The position numbers were made by a program, and so were the translations under genes. From Casp-actino8 sp039800005 (GTDB lineage: Bacteria > Actinomycetota > Acidimicrobiia > Acidimicrobiales > Ilumatobacteraceae), in assembly GCA_039800005.1 (NCBI GenBank), contig JBDLRN010000064.1, forward strand, positions 9,728-73,727: 64,000 nucleotides of DNA, given 5' to 3'. This document shows, one piece after another, positions 7,152-14,925 of the stretch; position 1 is the first letter of the stretch; each line of letters starts with the position of its first letter. A model generated the notes under the pieces. That model worked only from the letters and a program-made list of their open reading frames with translations. It was not told the DNA's origin and searched no databases.

Positions 7152-7189
7152 GTTTCCCGACCGTTGCCCGATTGTGAACGCTGTGTGAA
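7152..7189 (-). promoter_or_regulatory. GlnR-type operator: four half-sites at 11-bp spacing
   Basis: Reading the minus strand, the 5-mers are TTCAC (7185-7189), TTCAC (7174-7178), GCAAC (7163-7167) and GAAAC (7152-7156), each 6 bp apart. Actinobacterial GlnR boxes are described as alternating GTnAC and GaAAC 5-mers separated by 6 bp (AC-n9-AC). The match in spacing is exact for all four. The site lies about 80-117 bp upstream of the glnII start and roughly 100 bp before nadE, so it could also affect nadE. Confidence 0.65.
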
Positions 7190-7277
7190 CCGAGATCGGT
7201 GAAGGTTCCGAGTCGAGGTCCGGGTCGACGTCCTGGTCAGGGACTTCGACGCCGGAAGGGCAGCGGTCGGTCGCCGT

Positions 7278-7283
7278 TAGCCT
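7278..7283 (+). promoter_or_regulatory. -10 element for nadE
   Basis: TAGCCT ends 8 nt before the GTG at 7292, the same leaderless-type arrangement seen at many genes in this window. Confidence 0.5.
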
Positions 7284-7291
7284 GCGGAGCC

Positions 7292-9001
7292 GTGACGGTC
7301 CTGCGAGTCGGTCTGGCTCAGTCGAATCCCCTGGTGGGCGATCTGGCCGGCAATCGCGACTCGATCCTGACCACGTATCGTGCGGCGGCCGACGAGGGCT
7401 GCGACGTCGTGGTGTTCGGTGAACTGTCGGTCACCGGTTATCCGCCCGAGGATCTCGTCCTGAAACCCGGTTTCGTCCGCGACAACCGCGCCGTTCTCGA
7501 TCAGATCGCAGCCGAGACCGGCGACTGCGTCGCCGTCGTCGGATTCGTCGATCGCAGCGGCCGAATCGATCCGGCCACCGGACGTGACGTCTTGTTCAAC
7601 GCGGCGGCGATCTGCTCGCACGGGGTGGTGCGCGGCGTGTACCACAAGCGCATCCTTCCCAACTACGACGTGTTCGACGAAGAGCGCACTTTCGAACCTG
7701 GATCCGGACCGCATCATCTGTACGAGATCGCCGGTGTGCCCGTGGGTGTCTCGATCTGCGAGGACATCTGGTTCGAAGACGGACCGGTGGCCGAGCAGGC
7801 ACGCGGTGGAGCGCGTCTCAACGTCAACATCAACGGCTCCCCGTTTCATCGTCGCAAGGTCGAACAGCGTGAGCGCATGTTGTCGGAGCGCGCCCGTACC
7901 AACCGCTGCGCGATCGTCTACGTGAATCAGGTGGGCGGTCAGGACGAACTCGTCTTCGACGGTGCGTCGATGGTGGTCGACGCACATGGTGAAGTCGTCG
8001 ACCGTCGACCGCAGTTCGTGTCCGATCTGCACGTCGTCGACGTTCGAGTCGACGATCGCGACGACACTCCCGTCACGTTCCCCGTCACCACGATCTCCCG
8101 ATCGTCACGGGCTGTCGGGTCGCCGCGGCCTGGTTCCCTCACGCCGATCCTCGATCGATCGGCCGAGATGTACGAGGCGCTGGTCCTCGGTACGCGCGAC
8201 TACGTCACCAAGAACCGCTTCACCGACGTGGTGATCGGTCTGTCGGGTGGAATCGACAGTTCGCTCGTGGCCTGTGTGGCGGTCGACGCCCTCGGAGTCG
8301 AACACGTGCACGGTGTGGCCATGCCGTCGCGGTATTCGTCGCAAGGGTCGAAAGACGATGCCTACGCACTGGCCGCCGCGCTCGGGATCGACGTGCGCAC
8401 CATCTCCATCGAACCCGCGTTCCAGGCCTATCTCGATCTGCTCGCACCCAGCTTCGACGGACGCGACCCCGATCTCACCGAGGAGAATCTGCAGAGCCGC
8501 TGCCGTGGTCAGATCCTCATGGCTCTCTCGAACAAGTTCGGCTGGATGGTTCTCACCACCGGCAACAAGAGCGAGATGGCGGTCGGCTACTTCACCATCT
8601 ACGGCGACTCGGTCGGTGGCTACGCCGTGATCAAGGACTTGCTCAAGACCGACGTGTTCGCACTCAGTCGCTTCGTGAACGATCGTGCCGGTCGCGTGTT
8701 GATCCCGGAATCGGTGCTCACCAAGCCACCCTCGGCGGAACTCCGTCCCGATCAGCGCGACGATCAGTCGCTGCCGCCGTACGACGTTCTCGACCCGATC
8801 CTCGAGTTGTACGTGGAGCAAGATCTGACGGCGGCCGAGATCGTTCATCGTGGGCACGACGAGGCCGTCGTCCGCCGCATCGCGCGACTCGTCGACCTGA
8901 ACGAATACAAGCGGCGTCAGTGCCCGCCTGGTGTGCGCGTGTCGGCGAAGGCGTTCGGCAAGGACCGTCGACTGCCGATCACGAACGGCTATCGGGGCTG
9001 A
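7292..9001 (+). CDS. nadE: Glutamine-dependent NAD+ synthetase
   Basis: This 569-residue two-domain enzyme converts deamido-NAD to NAD+ using ammonia channelled from glutamine. The N-terminal nitrilase-type glutaminase has its triad at E44 (FGELSVTGYPP), K119 (YHKRILPN) and C156 (VSICEDIW). The C-terminal synthetase has the PP-loop SGGIDS at 318-323. The GTG at 7292 was chosen because family proteins begin at 'LRVGLAQSNPLVGDL' and a -10 lies just before it; a longer frame exists but is not family-like. Its 3' end overlaps the convergent transporter gene by 23 bp. It shares an upstream region with the glutamine synthetase genes, whose product it consumes. Confidence 0.93.
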   Translation: MTVLRVGLAQSNPLVGDLAGNRDSILTTYRAAADEGCDVVVFGELSVTGYPPEDLVLKPGFVRDNRAVLDQIAAETGDCVAVVGFVDRSGRIDPATGRDVLFNAAAICSHGVVRGVYHKRILPNYDVFDEERTFEPGSGPHHLYEIAGVPVGVSICEDIWFEDGPVAEQARGGARLNVNINGSPFHRRKVEQRERMLSERARTNRCAIVYVNQVGGQDELVFDGASMVVDAHGEVVDRRPQFVSDLHVVDVRVDDRDDTPVTFPVTTISRSSRAVGSPRPGSLTPILDRSAEMYEALVLGTRDYVTKNRFTDVVIGLSGGIDSSLVACVAVDALGVEHVHGVAMPSRYSSQGSKDDAYALAAALGIDVRTISIEPAFQAYLDLLAPSFDGRDPDLTEENLQSRCRGQILMALSNKFGWMVLTTGNKSEMAVGYFTIYGDSVGGYAVIKDLLKTDVFALSRFVNDRAGRVLIPESVLTKPPSAELRPDQRDDQSLPPYDVLDPILELYVEQDLTAAEIVHRGHDEAVVRRIARLVDLNEYKRRQCPPGVRVSAKAFGKDRRLPITNGYRG

Positions 9002-10172
9002 CCCGTCGTCCGTACGCCGTCAGGCAGGCGATCATCACCAGTGCACATGTCGATCCGATGATCGCGGGCACAGCGATGCCGTAGGCGTCGAAAGCGGCCG
9101 TGGCCACCAACGACATGACGGCCCGTCCGAGCGTGCCCCCGCCGATGGCATACCCGAGTCCGCGCGCCGGTGAGTCGGGGATCATGTTGGCGGCGAGGGG
9201 GAGCAGACTCACGATTCCGAACTCGAAGCCGAGGAGGAACACGGCGAGAAAGATCAGTCCGAGCGGCAGGTGCGAACTCGTGAGAGCGAGGAGTATTCCA
9301 CTCGGAACGATGAGCGCGGCGCCCAAGATCGTGCTGCGCTCCTTGCCCCACACGTCGGTGCGTCGCGCGCTGGTGATCGAAGCCAAGAGTTCGAAGGTGC
9401 CGAGACCGAACGCCACGGCGGCGATTCCTGCTTCGGAGACGCCGAAGTCCTCGTCGAGCCACGACCCGAAGGTCACGAACATGCACTGGCTGGCCGCCAT
9501 GAGGAAGAACATCGACAGGATCACCCAATAGCTGTGCGCAGTGAGTCGGGAAGGTCGTGAACGATCGTGGCGGGCGACTTGATGCGGTGCGTCGGGTCCG
9601 AGTCGGCGTGCCACGACCACGGCCATCGCCGCGGTCGCCGCGGCTCCGGTCACGTAGCCCCATCGCCAACTGCTCGCCGACGCGACGAGCCCCATGATCG
9701 TGACTCCGAGGAGAAGGCCGAGAGCCCACGACGTCTCGGTGATACCGATCACTCGGCCGCGTCGCTCGTAGTCGACGTGATCGTTGACCCATGCCGTGAG
9801 TCCGACGTCGAACACGAGTTTCGACATACCGAGCAAGGCGATGGCGGCGACGAAGACGATCAGACCTGGACTCGTCGCTGCGAGTGCGGCGGCGGCTGTC
9901 ACCCCCGAGAGACCCGCCACCATCGACGTACGACGGTGCATGCGGTCGACGTACGACCCGATCACGGGCGACACGATCATCATGAGTTCGGTGATCATGA
10001 GAGCGACACCGATGCGACTCAGACTCGTCGACAGATCGTCGGAGATGCTGGCGAGGAACGGTGGCGCGAAACGAAAACTGCCGTTGGTGGTGAGACGCGC
10101 CACGGTGAGGGCGACGACGTGGCGACGTGTCTCTTCGGGATACGTGTCGTCGAGGAGTCGATCGATCAGCAC
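8979..10172 (-). CDS. MFS transporter, 12-span, substrate unknown
   Basis: This 397-residue membrane protein has about 12 hydrophobic segments and the MFS loop motif 'GSYVDRMHRRT' between spans 2 and 3. The GTG start at 10172 overlaps the stop of the peptidase gene by 7 bp, so it is the third gene of a minus-strand operon (histidine phosphatase, peptidase, transporter). Nothing in the sequence fixes the substrate; drug or metabolite efflux is usual for such singletons. Confidence 0.82.
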   Translation of the reverse strand: MLIDRLLDDTYPEETRRHVVALTVARLTTNGSFRFAPPFLASISDDLSTSLSRIGVALMITELMMIVSPVIGSYVDRMHRRTSMVAGLSGVTAAAALAATSPGLIVFVAAIALLGMSKLVFDVGLTAWVNDHVDYERRGRVIGITETSWALGLLLGVTIMGLVASASSWRWGYVTGAAATAAMAVVVARRLGPDAPHQVARHDRSRPSRLTAHSYWVILSMFFLMAASQCMFVTFGSWLDEDFGVSEAGIAAVAFGLGTFELLASITSARRTDVWGKERSTILGAALIVPSGILLALTSSHLPLGLIFLAVFLLGFEFGIVSLLPLAANMIPDSPARGLGYAIGGGTLGRAVMSLVATAAFDAYGIAVPAIIGSTCALVMIACLTAYGRRVSPDSRS

Positions 10173-10660
10173 GACGGATCTTCCTCGCCGCTCTTTGCGA
10201 TCAAATATCCGATGGCCCGTTCGGTTCGGGGATAGCGGTTCACCACGTGCCAGAAGTCGGCACCATGATCGGCGATCACGAGATGCGCGAGTTCGTGCAC
10301 GATCACGTAGTCGAGAACCCAGTTCGGGAAGCCGACCATCCGTGTCGAGATCCTGATCTGGCCGTCGTGAGGTGTGCACAGACCCCAGACCGCGGTGAGT
10401 TTGTCGGACCAGGTGATCGATGTGGGAAGTGGAAGCATGTGGGCCGAAGCGAGTTCGTGGGCGCGGGACATGAGGTCGACGTTCTCCGAGGCGACCTTGC
10501 GTTCGAAGCGCCGCACCATCTCGCGCACGGCGTCTTCCTCTTCGGCACGTGACATCCACGACGGAACGGTGACCTTCACGACACCGCTCTCGAGCCGGGC
10601 GCCCACACTTCGCTTGCGGCGGGTCGAGCGGACCACCTCCACGCGGAACGGAATCGTCAC
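10166..10660 (-). CDS. YgjP/SprT-like zinc metallopeptidase domain protein
   Basis: A 164-residue protein with the zincin motif HELAH at 122-126 and a downstream 'DHGADFW' supplying the third ligand (H132). The 'WSDKLTAVWGLC' segment and 'GQIRISTRM' match the fold that precedes the motif in the YgjP/DUF45 (M48-like) group. The function of the group is poorly known. The GTG start overlaps the upstream phosphatase stop as GTGA, which implies coupling. Confidence 0.8.
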   Translation of the reverse strand: MTIPFRVEVVRSTRRKRSVGARLESGVVKVTVPSWMSRAEEEDAVREMVRRFERKVASENVDLMSRAHELASAHMLPLPTSITWSDKLTAVWGLCTPHDGQIRISTRMVGFPNWVLDYVIVHELAHLVIADHGADFWHVVNRYPRTERAIGYLIAKSGEEDPSC

Positions 10661-11319
10661 TCCACGGCCCCGTGATTTCGGAGTTCCTCGGCGATGAGTT
10701 CGAGCGGGAACAGCAGCGAGCCGGCCGACCAACCCTCGGTGGCGTGGTGTTCGAACCACGAACCACCGAGATTCGGGAAACGATGCTCGGAGCCGGTGAG
10801 CAAACGCCGCAACAGACGGAGGACTCCACCGTGCGACACCACGAGGATGCATCCGCCGCGGTGGTAGTCGACGATGTCGGTGAAAGCTGCCATCGCACGC
10901 GCTTGTGTGGAGTCGGCGGCCTCGAAGCCCGGTGGCCGACGATCGGCTTCGAGCCATCCGGGCCATTCCGTCTGGATCTCTTGGCGGGTCAGTCCCTGCC
11001 ATTCGCCGGCGTGGTTCTCGCGCCAACGGCGGTCGATGCGACGGTGGGGGCATCCGAGAACCTCGGCCAGAAGGTCTGCGGTCACCGAGGCGCGTTCGAG
11101 GTCACTGGAGATCACGAGATCGAAAGGTGGGCATTCCGAGGCCAGAAGGGAGCCCGCTTGGCGAGCCTGCAGACGACCGAGGGTGGTGAGAGGCGGGTCG
11201 GCTTGCCCTTGCCATCGGCCGAGCGCGTTCCATTCGCTCTGTCCGTGACGCACGACGAGAACACGGGTGACGTCACGAGCGTTGTCACTCGTGACGTCAT
11301 GAGAGTCGGGGGCGGACAC
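10657..11319 (-). CDS. Histidine phosphatase family (phosphoglycerate-mutase-like) protein
   Basis: This 220-residue protein has the catalytic RHG motif (R24, H25, G26; 'VVRHGQSEWN') and the second histidine in 'VVSHGGVLRLL'. It is too short for a cofactor-dependent glycolytic mutase and fits broad-specificity phosphatases (CobC/YhfR type). It starts with GTG, 8 nt after a minus-strand TACCGT. In mycobacteria a gpm-type gene also lies close to mshA, so the neighbourhood is partly conserved. Confidence 0.85.
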   Translation of the reverse strand: MSAPDSHDVTSDNARDVTRVLVVRHGQSEWNALGRWQGQADPPLTTLGRLQARQAGSLLASECPPFDLVISSDLERASVTADLLAEVLGCPHRRIDRRWRENHAGEWQGLTRQEIQTEWPGWLEADRRPPGFEAADSTQARAMAAFTDIVDYHRGGCILVVSHGGVLRLLRRLLTGSEHRFPNLGGSWFEHHATEGWSAGSLLFPLELIAEELRNHGAVE

Positions 11320-11327
11320 GGTCGTCC

Positions 11328-11333
11328 ACGGTA
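11328..11333 (-). promoter_or_regulatory. -10 element for the histidine phosphatase operon
   Basis: TACCGT on the minus strand, 8 nt before the GTG at 11319. It lies only 7 bp from the divergent moaD -10. Confidence 0.45.
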
Positions 11334-11340
11334 CCCCCGC

Positions 11341-11346
11341 TACGCT
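11341..11346 (+). promoter_or_regulatory. -10 element for moaD-rsiG, leaderless type
   Basis: TACGCT followed by exactly 6 nt and the GTG at 11353. Confidence 0.5.
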
Positions 11347-11352
11347 CGGCCC

Positions 11353-11595
11353 GTGGTCACCGTGCGACTCTTCGCCCAGGCGCGAGAAGCAGCGGGCACC
11401 TCGCGTGACGAGATCTCCGGATCCACCGTCGACGAGGTCGTGCGAGCGGCGGGCGAGAAGTTCGGCGAACGCTTCGTCGCTTTGCTGCCCACCTGTCGCG
11501 TGTGGTTGAACGGCGAGGAAGTCCCCCCGACGACTCCGGTCACCGACAAAGATGAGGTGGCGGTGTTGCCGCCGGTCTCGGGAGGATGTCGATGA
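11353..11595 (+). CDS. moaD: MoaD/ThiS-family ubiquitin-like sulfur carrier, with two residues after the GG
   Basis: This 80-residue beta-grasp protein ('VTVRLFAQAREAAG', 'FVALLPTCRVWLNG', 'DEVAVLPPVSGG') is typical of the small molybdopterin synthase subunit. Working carriers end in Gly-Gly, which is adenylated and thiocarboxylated. Here two residues, Cys-Arg, follow the GG before the stop. The GGAGGA that encodes the two glycines also serves as the Shine-Dalgarno for the next gene, whose ATG overlaps this stop (ATGA). The start was chosen 6 nt after a -10. It may serve MoCo synthesis or another sulfur pathway. Confidence 0.75.
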   Translation: MVTVRLFAQAREAAGTSRDEISGSTVDEVVRAAGEKFGERFVALLPTCRVWLNGEEVPPTTPVTDKDEVAVLPPVSGGCR

Positions 11596-12077
11596 GCACG
11601 AACGATCTCACGTCGATGCCCTTGCCCGACTTGCGCGCCGAACGCGACGCGTTGCGCACCGAAGAGGATGCGGTGTCGTTCGTTCGTCGTCTGGCTCAAG
11701 GTCGAGTCGATCTCGTGGCGGCCGTTCGGACGCATCGGGGATCGGGCGGGAGCGGTTCGGCCGCCGAGATCATCCGATCTGGTGTGGGTCCCGCTCCGAG
11801 CACCGGATCCAGTCGACCGCCGCGCGACACCGAGGTCGCGGCCGACCATCCGTTGGTCGACGAGTTCGATCGTCTGTGCGATTCCCTCGGCTTCGACGAC
11901 ATGGCCGATCTCGACGACGCGGCACTCGCCCGGCTCGGCGACGGACTTGCGTCCTTCGAGGCACGCCTGTCGACGCGGCGCCGAGAACTCTTCGATCGGA
12001 TCGACGCCCTCACCGCCGAATTGGTGCGCAGGTATCGCGACGGTGACGCGTCGGTCGATTCGCTCCTGCAGGGCTGA
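11592..12077 (+). CDS. rsiG: RsiG-like anti-sigma factor with c-di-GMP-binding motif
   Basis: This is a 161-residue protein with an N-terminal helix, a Gly/Ser-rich linker (about 49-80) and a C-terminal helical pair. Helix 1 matches the RsiG signature E(x3)S(x2)R(x3)Q(x3)D exactly: E25, S29, R32, Q36, D40. The last helix has the same frame with one change: E123, S127, R130, F134, D138. In Streptomyces, RsiG holds the sigma factor WhiG when loaded with c-di-GMP. No sigma factor is encoded nearby. The ATG at 11592 is 6 nt after GGAGG and overlaps the moaD stop; an earlier ATG at 11586 abuts the ribosome site. The gene symbol is inferred from the motif. Confidence 0.7.
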   Translation: MSTNDLTSMPLPDLRAERDALRTEEDAVSFVRRLAQGRVDLVAAVRTHRGSGGSGSAAEIIRSGVGPAPSTGSSRPPRDTEVAADHPLVDEFDRLCDSLGFDDMADLDDAALARLGDGLASFEARLSTRRRELFDRIDALTAELVRRYRDGDASVDSLLQG

Positions 12078-12145
12078 TCACGACCTCTCATCAACGTCTT
12101 GCCCTGGCCAGCGGGCCCGACTGAGCGTTCTTTTCGGGGGGCCGG

Positions 12146-12151
12146 TAGGTT
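12146..12151 (+). promoter_or_regulatory. -10 element for mshA
   Basis: TAGGTT, 9 nt before the GTG at 12161. The 83 bp between the RsiG-like gene and mshA contain this promoter and nothing else I recognise. Confidence 0.45.
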
Positions 12152-12160
12152 CACCCTTCT

Positions 12161-13372
12161 GTGACTCGTGTGGCGATGCTCTCCCTGCACACCTCGCCGT
12201 TGGTCCAACCCGGTGCTGGTGATTCCGGTGGCATGAATGTCTACGTACGCGAACTCGTGGCCGCGCTCGCCCACGCCGGAATCGAGTGCACCACGTACAC
12301 GCGACAGTGGAATCGCGATCTGCCGCGCGAGATCCTCGTCGAGCCGAACCACCGCGTGGTTCACGTGCCGGCCGGACGCTTCGATCTGCCAAAGGAAGAA
12401 CTCGAGTCGGTGGTGCCGGCATTCACCGACTTCGTTCTCGACGATCTGCGCGGCCAGTCGTCGACCGACGTCGTCCACGCCAACTACTGGTTGTCGGGTC
12501 TGGCCGGCCACTCGATCAAGCACGAATTGGGCGTTCCGCTCGTCAGCACCTTCCACACCCTCGCCCGTGTGAAGGCCGAAGGTGGCGATCCCGAGTCGGC
12601 GCGCCGCGAAGTCGCCGAGGCCTCGATCATCGGATGCTCCGACGCGATCTGCGTGTCGTGCGACGAAGAGGAAGAGCAGTTCCGTCGTCTTTACGGTGAT
12701 CCGCCTGGGCGTATGGAGATCGTGGCTCCTGGCGTCGAGCACGCTTTCTTCACCCCCGGTGATCAGCGCGGAGCGCGCCACGCACTCGGCATCGGCGACG
12801 GTCCGATGATCCTGTTCGTCGGGCGTCTGCAGCCGTTGAAGGGTGTCGACGTGGCGGTGCGAGCTCTGGCGGCCCTCGGTCGGTCCGACGCCTCGCTCTA
12901 CGTGGTGGGTGGATCGAGTGGGGCCGAAGGCGATTCGTACGTCGACGGAGTGAATCGTCTGATCGACGATCTCGGTCTGCGTTCGCGCGTCCACTTCGTG
13001 CCTCCGCAGGCGCACCACATCTTGTCGACCTACTACCGCGCGGCCGATGCGGTGTGGGTGCCCAGTCGTTCCGAGAGTTTCGGACTGGTCGCTCTCGAAG
13101 CTGCGGCCTGCGGCGTCCCCGTGGTCGCCAACGCCGTGGGCGGATTGGTGTCGCTCATCGAACACGAGCGCACCGGTTTCCTGGTCCCGGGCCGCGATCC
13201 AGAGATGTTCGCTCGGCACACCGCCGAACTTCTCGGCGACTCCGATCTGCGCACCCGCATGTCGGTGGCTGCTGCCGAAGGCGGTCGCCGCTACACGTGG
13301 AGTTTCGCCGCCGCTCGCCTCCGCCGGCTCTACACCGACGTCACCTCGCGTTCCCTCGTCAACTGCTCGTGA
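12161..13372 (+). CDS. mshA: D-inositol-3-phosphate glycosyltransferase, mycothiol biosynthesis
   Basis: This 403-residue GT4-family enzyme joins GlcNAc from UDP-GlcNAc to inositol 3-phosphate, the first committed step to mycothiol. MshA markers are the N-terminal 'SLHTSPLVQPGAGDSGGMNVYV' region, 'HANYWLSG', 'FHTLARVKA', 'FVGRLQPLKGVD' and the nucleotide-sugar motif 'PSRSESFGLVALEAAACG'. The length is normal. The order mshA, ybjN-like, then proC nearby recalls the mycobacterial mshA locus. It starts with GTG; the stop overlaps the next start (GTGA). Confidence 0.92.
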   Translation: MTRVAMLSLHTSPLVQPGAGDSGGMNVYVRELVAALAHAGIECTTYTRQWNRDLPREILVEPNHRVVHVPAGRFDLPKEELESVVPAFTDFVLDDLRGQSSTDVVHANYWLSGLAGHSIKHELGVPLVSTFHTLARVKAEGGDPESARREVAEASIIGCSDAICVSCDEEEEQFRRLYGDPPGRMEIVAPGVEHAFFTPGDQRGARHALGIGDGPMILFVGRLQPLKGVDVAVRALAALGRSDASLYVVGGSSGAEGDSYVDGVNRLIDDLGLRSRVHFVPPQAHHILSTYYRAADAVWVPSRSESFGLVALEAAACGVPVVANAVGGLVSLIEHERTGFLVPGRDPEMFARHTAELLGDSDLRTRMSVAAAEGGRRYTWSFAAARLRRLYTDVTSRSLVNCS

Positions 13373-13842
13373 GTGATCTGCACGACGACGAATCGCTCGC
13401 CGTACTCGAACGGCGAATCGACGAGTGGCTCGGCTCGTTGCGTTCCAGCAACTCGGCGATCGTGGCCATCGACCGGGCCGAACCCGAATCGGCGTTCCGG
13501 GCCCGGTGGTACGTCCGCATGAAGGGCGAGAGCAAGGACTTCACCACGTTGTGGATCACGCTCGGTCAGCGCACATTGCGTTACGAGACCTACGTGATGC
13601 CGGCACCGGAGGAGAACTTCGTGGAGTTCTTCGACAACCTCCTGCGTCGCAACGAGAGGTTGGTGGGCGCTCACTTCTCGATCGGCGCCGAAGACGCCGT
13701 GTTCCTTCGTGGCGACCTTCCGCTCACGGCGTTGAACGAAGCCGAACTCGATCGCATCGTCGGTTCGCTCTACGCCTACGTCGAGCAGTGCTTCCGGCCG
13801 TTGCTCGCCCTCGGTTTCGCCTCGCGCTTCCGTTCGGCCTGA
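13369..13842 (+). CDS. YbjN-domain protein
   Basis: This 157-residue protein has a YbjN/type III chaperone-like fold: 'FTTLWITLGQRTLRYETYVMPAPEENFVEFFDNLLRRN' spans its core strands and helix. The homologous position next to mshA is occupied by a YbjN-type gene in mycobacteria. Its function is unknown; members are thought to be chaperone-like. The GTG overlaps the mshA stop by 4 bp, so it was chosen over internal starts. Confidence 0.8.
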   Translation: MSDLHDDESLAVLERRIDEWLGSLRSSNSAIVAIDRAEPESAFRARWYVRMKGESKDFTTLWITLGQRTLRYETYVMPAPEENFVEFFDNLLRRNERLVGAHFSIGAEDAVFLRGDLPLTALNEAELDRIVGSLYAYVEQCFRPLLALGFASRFRSA

Positions 13843-13862
13843 GCTCGTTCCCACCTTCGGCG

Positions 13863-13910
13863 GCTCCACCGGCGAGATCGGGAAGTCGTGCCGGTGGAGC
13901 ATTCCCGATC
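13863..13910 (+). promoter_or_regulatory. Two mutually exclusive hairpins between ybjN-like gene and proC
   Basis: Stem 1 pairs 13863-13873 with 13890-13900 (11 bp, perfect). Stem 2 pairs 13876-13884 (in the loop of stem 1) with 13902-13910 (9 bp, perfect). Only 1 nt separates the last two strands, so both cannot form together. Stem 1 may be a simple terminator for mshA-ybjN; the alternative stem makes an attenuator possible. Confidence 0.45.
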
Positions 13911-13942
13911 GATCTCCGCATCGTCACGTCGTGGCGGGTGGT

Positions 13943-13948
13943 TAGCGT
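13943..13948 (+). promoter_or_regulatory. -10 element for proC, leaderless type
   Basis: TAGCGT followed by exactly 6 nt and the GTG at 13955. Confidence 0.5.
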
Positions 13949-13954
13949 GAGGCC

Positions 13955-14770
13955 GTGACTTCTTCCTCCGGATCCGCTGCCACCGATTCCGTGCTCGCCG
14001 TCGTCGGCGGCGGCAACATGGGCGCCGCACTGGTGGGCGGCCTCCTCTCCTCCGGAGTCGTTTCTCCTTCCGGGGTGGTGATCGTCGAGGTCTCGCCGGA
14101 ACGCCGGGCCCATCTGGTGGCTTCGTTCCCCGGTGTGGCGGTCACCGAGTCGATCCCGGTGTGCACGGAAGCCCTCATCGCCGTCAAGCCACCCGATGTG
14201 GCGGCGGCGTGCACCGCGGCCGTCGCCGCGGGGGCGCGTCGTGTTCTGTCGATCGCCGCCGGCATCACGATTGCGCGTCTCGAAGCGGCGTCGGGTGCCG
14301 GTGTCGCCGTCGTTCGCGCCATGCCCAACACGCCTGCGCTCGTCGGCGAGGGTGCCTCGGCGATCGCGGCCGGATCGTCGGCTTCCGAGGCCGATGTGTC
14401 GTGGGCCGAACGCATTCTCGGCTCGGTCGGACTCGTGGTGCGCGTGCCGGAGGATCGTCTCGACGCGGTGACCGGACTCATCGGCAGCGGTCCGGCGTAT
14501 CTCTTCCTCGTGGCCGAGTCGTTGATGGCGGCCGGTCGGGCCGAAGGCATCGATGACCTCGTGGTCGACGCCATGGTGCGTCAGCTCTTCACCGGTGCGG
14601 CGCGACTTCTGGCCGTCGGAGACGACCCGGCCGACCTACGTGTGCGCGTCACGTCACCCGGTGGAACGACGGCGGCCGGCCTCGGCGTTCTCGACGGTCG
14701 CGGTGTGCGCGAGGCGTTCGTCGCCGCAGTGGCGGCGGCAACGGCGCGCAGTCGTGAACTCGGTTCCTGA
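13955..14770 (+). CDS. proC: Pyrroline-5-carboxylate reductase
   Basis: This 271-residue enzyme reduces pyrroline-5-carboxylate to proline with NAD(P)H. The dinucleotide motif GGGNMGAALVGGLLSSG is near residue 15. 'AMPNTPALVGEGASAI' and 'GSGPAYLFLVAESL' mark the second half. The dimerisation tail 'RVTSPGGTTAAGL' is complete. The GTG start is 6 nt after a -10, with no Shine-Dalgarno. Confidence 0.93.
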   Translation: MTSSSGSAATDSVLAVVGGGNMGAALVGGLLSSGVVSPSGVVIVEVSPERRAHLVASFPGVAVTESIPVCTEALIAVKPPDVAAACTAAVAAGARRVLSIAAGITIARLEAASGAGVAVVRAMPNTPALVGEGASAIAAGSSASEADVSWAERILGSVGLVVRVPEDRLDAVTGLIGSGPAYLFLVAESLMAAGRAEGIDDLVVDAMVRQLFTGAARLLAVGDDPADLRVRVTSPGGTTAAGLGVLDGRGVREAFVAAVAAATARSRELGS

Positions 14771-14831
14771 GCAGGATTTTTTTCGCCGTTTTTCTCCGAT
14801 GATTTCGTAGTCGTCGCAGGTCAACGATTTA

Positions 14832-14880
14832 GTGCAAAAGCACGTTTTTCTGCAGTGTGCAACGATTGACGAAAAATGTG
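14832..14880 (+). terminator. AT-rich inverted repeats downstream of proC
   Basis: A short stem GTGC-AAAA-GCAC is followed by GTTTTT. A larger imperfect pair, 14841-14850 with 14871-14880 (9 of 10 bp), overlaps it. The AT-rich stretch is unusual for this sequence. It is probably the proC terminator. Confidence 0.45.
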
Positions 14881-14890
14881 CTCGACGCAC

Positions 14891-14920
14891 TTGGGAGCAC
14901 GTGACGAACGTGCCTAATCT
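14891..14920 (+). promoter_or_regulatory. Promoter with both boxes upstream of a gene-free region
   Basis: A -35 of TTGGGA (14891-14896), an 18-bp spacer and a -10 of TAATCT (14915-14920). This is the best two-box promoter I can see in the window. The predicted start near 14926 leads into a structured, non-coding stretch rather than a start codon. Confidence 0.55.
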
Positions 14921-14925
14921 GTCGC

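Noticed and set aside
7174..7190. Two TGTGAAC repeats considered as a Rex operator
   Set aside because: They are direct repeats, not the inverted TTGTGAA/TTCACAA needed for Rex, and they fit the 11-bp GlnR series together with two further half-sites.
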